A stretch of 5,182 bases of DNA from CALAED01 sp937891035 (GTDB taxonomy: Bacteria > Actinomycetota > Actinomycetes > Streptosporangiales > Streptosporangiaceae), in contig DASQSZ010000223.1 of assembly GCA_035642125.1 (NCBI GenBank), positions 1-5,182 on the forward strand, in the 5' to 3' direction. The notes under the pieces were generated by a model that had not been told where the DNA came from, did no database searches, and saw only the letters and a list, made by a program, of their open reading frames with translations. The translations under genes and the position numbers were made by a program. Positions within the stretch are counted from its first letter, which is position 1. Every line of letters starts with the position of its first letter. Positions 1-2,977 of the stretch are shown piece by piece.

Positions 1-1
1 G

Positions 2-208
2 GATGAGGCGTTCACCTTGTGGAGCGAGGCATGTGAAGGTTCTCGCTCGGTCATGGACTCCTTCGAGTCTCTCGATGACACGGTGGACTTCCGGGGTGAA
101 ACCATCTCGCTGCGCTACGTCCTTACTCACATGATCGAGGAGTACGCGCGGCACAACGGTCACGCTGACCTGCTGCGCGAAGCGATCGACGGAACAGTCG
201 GCGAATAG
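2..208 (+). CDS. DUF664 / DinB-superfamily protein, C-terminal part (5' truncated by window edge)
   Basis: The frame is open from the first bases of the window to the TAG at 206-208, giving 68 residues with no real start visible. A TTG at 17 is in frame but is probably internal. The recognisable part is the end: a FRGETISLRYVLTHMIEEYA segment followed by RHNGHADLLREAIDG (visible residues about 30-64). This matches the last helices of the DUF664 / DinB_2 four-helix-bundle family, where the histidine of the EEYARHNGHAD stretch is normally one of the metal ligands. Family members are usually about 160-180 residues, so roughly the first 100 are missing here. Relatives are thought to be metal-dependent, thiol-linked (mycothiol- or bacillithiol-dependent) enzymes; the substrate of this one is unknown. 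A weak 5-bp inverted repeat (208-212 with 218-222) follows the stop codon without a T-tract. The family assignment rests on the terminal motif alone. Confidence 0.8.
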   Translation, partial: DEAFTLWSEACEGSRSVMDSFESLDDTVDFRGETISLRYVLTHMIEEYARHNGHADLLREAIDGTVGE

Positions 209-440
209 GGCGCAGGGCGCCCACGGTGGATCCACACGCGCGCGAGACACGGCCTGCCGATCAATTTCTTGCCGTGGCGATTGGGCGTCCTTCTTGATGT
301 GATCCTCGACTGCCTTGTTCACACGACGTCCGAAGCCGGTGGCTTGTTGGCCCCGCTTGGCGACGTCCCGCACGGCGCTCCCTCGTACAGCGGACCGCGT
401 GGACGGGCGTCTGTCCGATGACGCATCGGACGCAAAAGAC
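209..440. other. Intergenic stretch, no supported gene
   Basis: No recognisable gene lies here on either strand. On the minus strand there is an open frame from a GTG at 373 down to the window edge, in exact antisense register with the DUF664 gene. Its part outside that gene (about 224-373) reads as a plausible but unrecognised hydrophilic peptide beginning VRDVAKRGQQATGFGRRVNK. I found no Shine-Dalgarno for it and no family match, so it is left as intergenic. The plus-strand frame 315-560 starts at a TTG, has an Arg/Pro/Gly-rich composition typical of chance frames in GC-rich DNA, and runs through the hairpin at 441-473. Confidence 0.5.
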
Positions 441-473
441 GGCCCCACCGGTGGTGAAAGCACCGGTGGGGCC
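434..473 (-). terminator. Perfect 13-bp hairpin, possible minus-strand intrinsic terminator
   Basis: GGCCCCACCGGTG (441-453) and CACCGGTGGGGCC (461-473) are perfect reverse complements separated by a 7-base loop, GTGAAAG. Read on the minus strand, the stem is followed directly by GTCTTTTGCG (440 to 431), a short T-run as in intrinsic terminators. On the plus strand there is no T-run (TACGGGATC follows). It therefore fits best as a terminator for minus-strand transcription coming from the ligase gene, although that gene ends some 320 bases away. An alternative is a leader-RNA element for the small ORF at 508. The structure is directly visible; the role is inferred. Confidence 0.45.
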
Positions 474-505
474 TACGGGATCACCTACCGGTGGGGAGGA
501 TCACC
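462..505 (+). repeat. Direct repeats ACCGGTGGGG and GGATCACC just upstream of a small ORF
   Basis: ACCGGTGGGG occurs at 462-471, as the 3' arm of the hairpin, and again at 487-496. GGATCACC occurs at 478-485 and 498-505. The two 8-mers are 20 bases apart, with the second ACCGGTGGGG between them. The core ACCGGT is itself palindromic and appears three times (447, 462 and 487). Because the hairpin's 5' arm (443-452) is complementary to both decamers, two alternative stems are possible, and the second would cover the GGGGAGG at 493-499. These could equally be operator half-sites. Confidence 0.5.
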
Positions 506-507
506 CG

Positions 508-582
508 ATGACCAACAAGCCTACAAACATCAGGCGGGCGTCGACCAGCGAACCGGCTAAGGATCGCGGCCGACGCAGCTGA
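508..582 (+). CDS. Possible 24-residue peptide ORF with strong ribosome-binding site
   Basis: ATG at 508 is preceded by GGGGAGG (493-499) with an 8-base spacer, which is a near-ideal actinobacterial Shine-Dalgarno. The frame runs 24 codons to TGA at 580-582. The peptide starts MTNKPTNIRRASTSEPAKD and ends RGRRS. It is basic, lacks Cys and aromatic residues, and has no hydrophobic stretch, so it is not an obvious secreted peptide, lanthipeptide or lasso precursor. I recognise no family. It could be a leader peptide or the start of a decayed gene: the DNA just downstream carries a P-loop gene remnant in another frame, so an old frameshift is conceivable. The ribosome-binding site and the stem-loop upstream are the only reasons to list it; chance occurrence is quite possible. 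Confidence 0.3.
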   Translation: MTNKPTNIRRASTSEPAKDRGRRS

Positions 583-671
583 GGAGCCGCCATACACGAC
601 GCCATCCGACCGGAAAACTACGGAGAGAGACCGCCAACGCGGCGGCCTTGCGGGCACGGCCGGCACGTCGG

Positions 672-764
672 CACGTCTACCGGATCGGTGGCGGGCCCGG
701 TGCGGGCAAGGCGACCATGGCTCGGCGCATGGTGGCTCCGGTGCACCGCCGAAGCCCGGCGAGT
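672..764 (+). pseudogene. Remnant of a P-loop (Walker A) ATPase/kinase N-terminus
   Basis: In the frame whose codons begin at 672, the DNA reads HVYRIGGGPGAGKATMARRM followed by VAPVHRRSPASS. The first part closely resembles the N-terminal P-loop of actinobacterial AAA-type kinase-like proteins, whose usual form is GGGxGAGKSTxARRLA. Here the residue after the P-loop lysine is Ala instead of Ser/Thr (codon 711-713), which should weaken Mg-ATP binding. After about 20 residues the similarity stops, and the frame runs on to a TAG at 819-821, inside the 3' end of the opposing ligase gene. There is no room for a nucleotide-binding domain. Upstream, the frame is open only back to a TAA at 558-560 and shows no convincing start. 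I therefore call it a truncated relic, possibly left by a deletion joining this spacer to the ligase end. Bases 583-671 before it show nothing else recognisable. Confidence 0.45.
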
Positions 765-790
765 AGCGTCCGGCCCCTATACTCCGTCCG

Positions 791-2263
791 CTATGCCGGG
801 TCCGCGGCGGCGCGGGTATAGCGGTGTTTGACGCCGCGCGGGAAGTATTCCGGGTCGCCCGCCGGGTGCAGCGTGACCCGCGGCAGCTGCCGGTTCGCTG
901 GAACGTAGTGGGCGAATTCGCTGTTGAGCCGACGCAGGTGGGTGCGGATCGACTCGGCGGCGAGCGTCGTCCGCTCGGGGGTGGGCTCCGCTCCCGGCGC
1001 CAACTCCACGGCGACGGCCAGGAACCGGTCGCGGTCGGCGTCCTCGCGCACTTCCAGCACGAACTTGCCGGTCACCCAACCACTGATCTCCGGCTGCTCG
1101 AGACCGACCGTCACGTTCTCCGGGTAGACGTTGGCGCCGAAGAACGACACCGTGAAGTGAGAACGGCCAAAGACGTACACAAACGGTAGCGGCGGGCCGG
1201 GCGGGGGCGCGCCGAACCCGTGCCGCGCGCAGAACTCGAGCATCTCGTCGTGGCCCACGAGCCCGCCCTCGTCCGCGATGTGATAGCGGATCAGCGGGAT
1301 CCCGTTGTCGCCGGAGAACAGCAGGGTGCCGTCGCGCGCCTCGAAGAACCGGCTCCGCGGGTCGTACTGCACCAGCGTCGGCAACCGCGACTCGCCGAAC
1401 AGCGTCTGCGCCGCCTCGGGACGCCCCGCGAGAAACCGCCGGATGGCGATGGACAGCGGCGTCTCGTTGCCGAGCACGCCCGCGTCGGCCGTGCCGTACA
1501 GCGAAGCGGAGTCGTGGCCCGGCCGGCGCATCCCGGCGCGCGCGGCCACCAGGTCGCGCCATTCCTCGCTGAACACCTCGCCGGCCAGCACCAGCTTGAT
1601 CTCGAACGCCGGCCAGTCCACGCCGCGGGCGAGGCCGGTGTCGATGACGTCTTTGATGAACGGCGGATAGCCGAGCAGCACGGTCTGTTCGAAGGAGGTC
1701 GCGAGCTCCGGCACCACGCGCAGGATCTCGTCCTTGTCGTTGCCGGGCGCGACGACGGTGATCGGGTAGCCCTTGGCGGCGAGATGGCGGCAGCAGGCGG
1801 TCGTGTAGAGCCCGCCGACCCAGGTGCCGAGCGGGAAGCAGACCACCGCGAGCGTCCGCCGCCGGTCGGCCTCGAAGGCACCGCGGAACACCTGCTCGAA
1901 GCGGGCGGCGACCGCTAGCTCGTCGAGCAGGAACCGCGGCCAGTACGCGGGGCGTCCCGTCGACCCCGACGACACCGCGATCATGTCGCAGCGGTCGAGG
2001 CGCCCGTCGCGGCACAGGTCGCGCAGCGGATACCGGCGCTGGTAGGTCTCCTTCGTGGTGAGCGGCAGCCGTTCGAAGTCGGGATGGGTCCGTACGACGG
2101 CGGGGTCCACGCCGTGCCGGTGCAGGAAGTCCGCGTACGCCGGCACGGTGCGCGCGACCCGATGGAACAGCTCAAGGACACCGGTCCGTACGGCCTCCGG
2201 ATCCGGCGCGGATGGCTCGGACGGCCGCCCAAGGAACTCGCGGAACCCGGCGACCACGTCCAT
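791..2263 (-). CDS. Adenylate-forming enzyme, phenylacetate-CoA ligase (PaaK)-like family
   Basis: This is a complete 490-residue protein of the ANL (acyl/aryl-CoA synthetase) superfamily, expected to activate a carboxylic acid with ATP to an acyl-adenylate and then probably transfer it to CoA in the cytoplasm. Visible motifs in order: the P-loop-like A3 motif VSSGSTGRPAYWPR (residues 97-110), the A5 region SLYGTADAG (254-262), the A7 region RYHIADEGG (326-334), the A8 hinge FGRSHFTVSFFGANVYPENV (365-384), and a C-terminal GVKHRY whose Lys479 fits the catalytic A10 lysine. The length is normal for PaaK-like proteins, and the gene looks intact. The A8 motif carries His369 where Asp is usual. 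The substrate cannot be read from the sequence; no paa catabolic genes are adjacent, so phenylacetate is not implied. Two in-frame ATGs are available, at 2272 and 2263. I chose 2263 because a CATAAT box (2276-2271) overlaps the first ATG and stands 7 bases before the second, fitting a leaderless mRNA. The frame stays open far upstream on the minus strand, but that part is antisense to the hemerythrin gene and not coding. Confidence 0.88.
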   Translation of the reverse strand: MDVVAGFREFLGRPSEPSAPDPEAVRTGVLELFHRVARTVPAYADFLHRHGVDPAVVRTHPDFERLPLTTKETYQRRYPLRDLCRDGRLDRCDMIAVSSGSTGRPAYWPRFLLDELAVAARFEQVFRGAFEADRRRTLAVVCFPLGTWVGGLYTTACCRHLAAKGYPITVVAPGNDKDEILRVVPELATSFEQTVLLGYPPFIKDVIDTGLARGVDWPAFEIKLVLAGEVFSEEWRDLVAARAGMRRPGHDSASLYGTADAGVLGNETPLSIAIRRFLAGRPEAAQTLFGESRLPTLVQYDPRSRFFEARDGTLLFSGDNGIPLIRYHIADEGGLVGHDEMLEFCARHGFGAPPPGPPLPFVYVFGRSHFTVSFFGANVYPENVTVGLEQPEISGWVTGKFVLEVREDADRDRFLAVAVELAPGAEPTPERTTLAAESIRTHLRRLNSEFAHYVPANRQLPRVTLHPAGDPEYFPRGVKHRYTRAAADPA

Positions 2264-2270
2264 GCCCCTC

Positions 2271-2276
2271 ATTATG
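2271..2276 (-). promoter_or_regulatory. -10 element (CATAAT) of a probable leaderless promoter for the ligase gene
   Basis: On the minus strand CATAAT (2276 to 2271) matches the TATAAT consensus at five of six positions and is followed after 7 bases by ATG at 2263. Transcription would start at or within a base of that ATG, giving a leaderless mRNA, which is common in actinobacteria. No good TTGACA-like -35 is seen at 17-18 bases upstream (GAAGAG at 2299-2294), and no Shine-Dalgarno with proper spacing precedes either ATG, which agrees with the leaderless reading. This is a position-based inference. Confidence 0.4.
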
Positions 2277-2309
2277 AACGGCCCGGCCGGTGTCTCTTCG
2301 TGCTCGCCT

Positions 2310-2333
2310 GTTTCACCTGCGTGAGATGGGTAA
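2310..2333 (+). promoter_or_regulatory. General-stress sigma factor (SigB/SigF-type) promoter for the hemerythrin operon
   Basis: GTTT (2310-2313) and GGGTAA (2328-2333) are separated by 14 bases. The SigB/SigF family recognises GTTT with GGGTAT or GGGTA plus A/T/C at about 14-17 bases, so both boxes and the spacing fit. Transcription would start near 2340, leaving a leader of roughly 35-40 bases before the ATG at 2378. The element faces only the hemerythrin and molybdoenzyme genes. The boxes are short, so a chance match cannot be excluded, but the position is right. Confidence 0.55.
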
Positions 2334-2377
2334 GCGGACGGAGTCGATGGTGCAGACGGGAAGGTAAGGACGGGGTA

Positions 2378-2947
2378 ATGAGCTCTGAACGGCGTGATGT
2401 CATCGAAGTATTGATCCACGATCACCGTGAGGTCGAAGAGCTTTTCACGAAGCTGGAGGGGGCCGCGCCGGACGACGGCGAGACCCGCCGCGAGCTGACC
2501 GACGACGTGACCATCGAGTTGGTACGGCACTCGGTGGCGGAGGAGATGTACCTGTACCCCGCCACCCGCAAGTATCTCCCTGACGGCGACGAGATCGCCG
2601 ACAAGGAGATCTCCGAACACGCGGCGGTGGAAAAGACCCTGAAGGCCCTGGAGAAGACCGAGGCCGACAGCCCGGAGTTCTCCAACCTGCTGGCCGAGCT
2701 GATGACCGACGTACGGTTGCACATCCGCGAGGAAGAACAAGATCTGTTCCCCGCGCTCGCCGAGCAGGCCGACCTCGCGGATCTGTTCCAGCTGGGCGAC
2801 AAGGTGCAGGCCGCCAAGCAGAAGGCGCCGACCAGGCCGCATCCTTCCGCGCCCGACCGGCCGCCGCTGAACAAGCTGCTCGCGCCCGGCACCGGCTTCG
2901 TCGACAGGATCCGCGACCACCTGTCCGGCCGCGGCTCCGCTAACTGA
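2378..2947 (+). CDS. Hemerythrin HHE cation-binding domain protein
   Basis: This is a 189-residue cytoplasmic protein with a four-helix HHE domain that should bind a non-heme di-iron centre. Probable iron ligands by motif: His14/His16 with Glu20 in LIHDHREVEE, His51 with Glu55/Glu56 in VRHSVAEEMYLYP, His81 with Glu85 in SEHAAVEK, and His115 with Glu118/Glu119 in LHIREEEQDLFP. Residues 150-189 form a Pro-rich linker (RPHPSAPDRPP) followed by NKLLAPGTGFVDRIRDHLSG, a tail I associate with actinobacterial members. The start is fixed by AAGGA at 2366-2370, 7 bases before ATG 2378; the frame is open further upstream but without homology. The gene lies 30 bases before the molybdoenzyme gene on the same strand, with a SigB-like promoter upstream, suggesting co-expression under stress. 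Bacterial HHE proteins bind O2 or NO or handle peroxide and iron; which of these applies here is not determinable. There is no signal peptide or membrane segment. Confidence 0.93.
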   Translation: MSSERRDVIEVLIHDHREVEELFTKLEGAAPDDGETRRELTDDVTIELVRHSVAEEMYLYPATRKYLPDGDEIADKEISEHAAVEKTLKALEKTEADSPEFSNLLAELMTDVRLHIREEEQDLFPALAEQADLADLFQLGDKVQAAKQKAPTRPHPSAPDRPPLNKLLAPGTGFVDRIRDHLSGRGSAN

Positions 2948-2977
2948 CCGACTGGCCATTTCCCGCGGGAGGTCAGG

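Noticed and set aside
478..505. GGATCACCT resembling the 3' end of 16S rRNA (an rRNA fragment or anti-Shine-Dalgarno mimic)
   Set aside because: The match is only 9 bases, flanking bases do not continue into 16S sequence, and the repeated GGATCACC is explained by the local direct repeat.
481..666. 61-residue minus-strand frame in the spacer
   Set aside because: It has low-complexity Arg/Pro/Ala/Val composition, no Shine-Dalgarno and no motif, and overlaps the relic region.
714..733. ACCATG/CATGGT inverted repeat as a regulatory hairpin
   Set aside because: The stem is only 6 bp, has no T-run on either strand, and lies inside the P-loop relic where it follows from the coding sequence.
1220..1918. 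232-residue plus-strand frame across the ligase gene
   Set aside because: It is an antisense shadow, rich in His/Arg/Val/Gly, with no recognisable domain; the minus strand carries unambiguous ligase motifs.
2084..2377. Upstream extension of the hemerythrin frame to a start at 2084
   Set aside because: It is antisense to the ligase N-terminus and has no HHE homology. ATG 2378 has a good Shine-Dalgarno and begins exactly at the HHE domain.
2961..2970. TCCCGCGGGA palindrome between the hemerythrin and molybdoenzyme genes as a terminator or operator
   Set aside because: It is a 10-base palindrome with no loop and no T-tract, overlaps the Shine-Dalgarno, and is expected by chance in GC-rich DNA.
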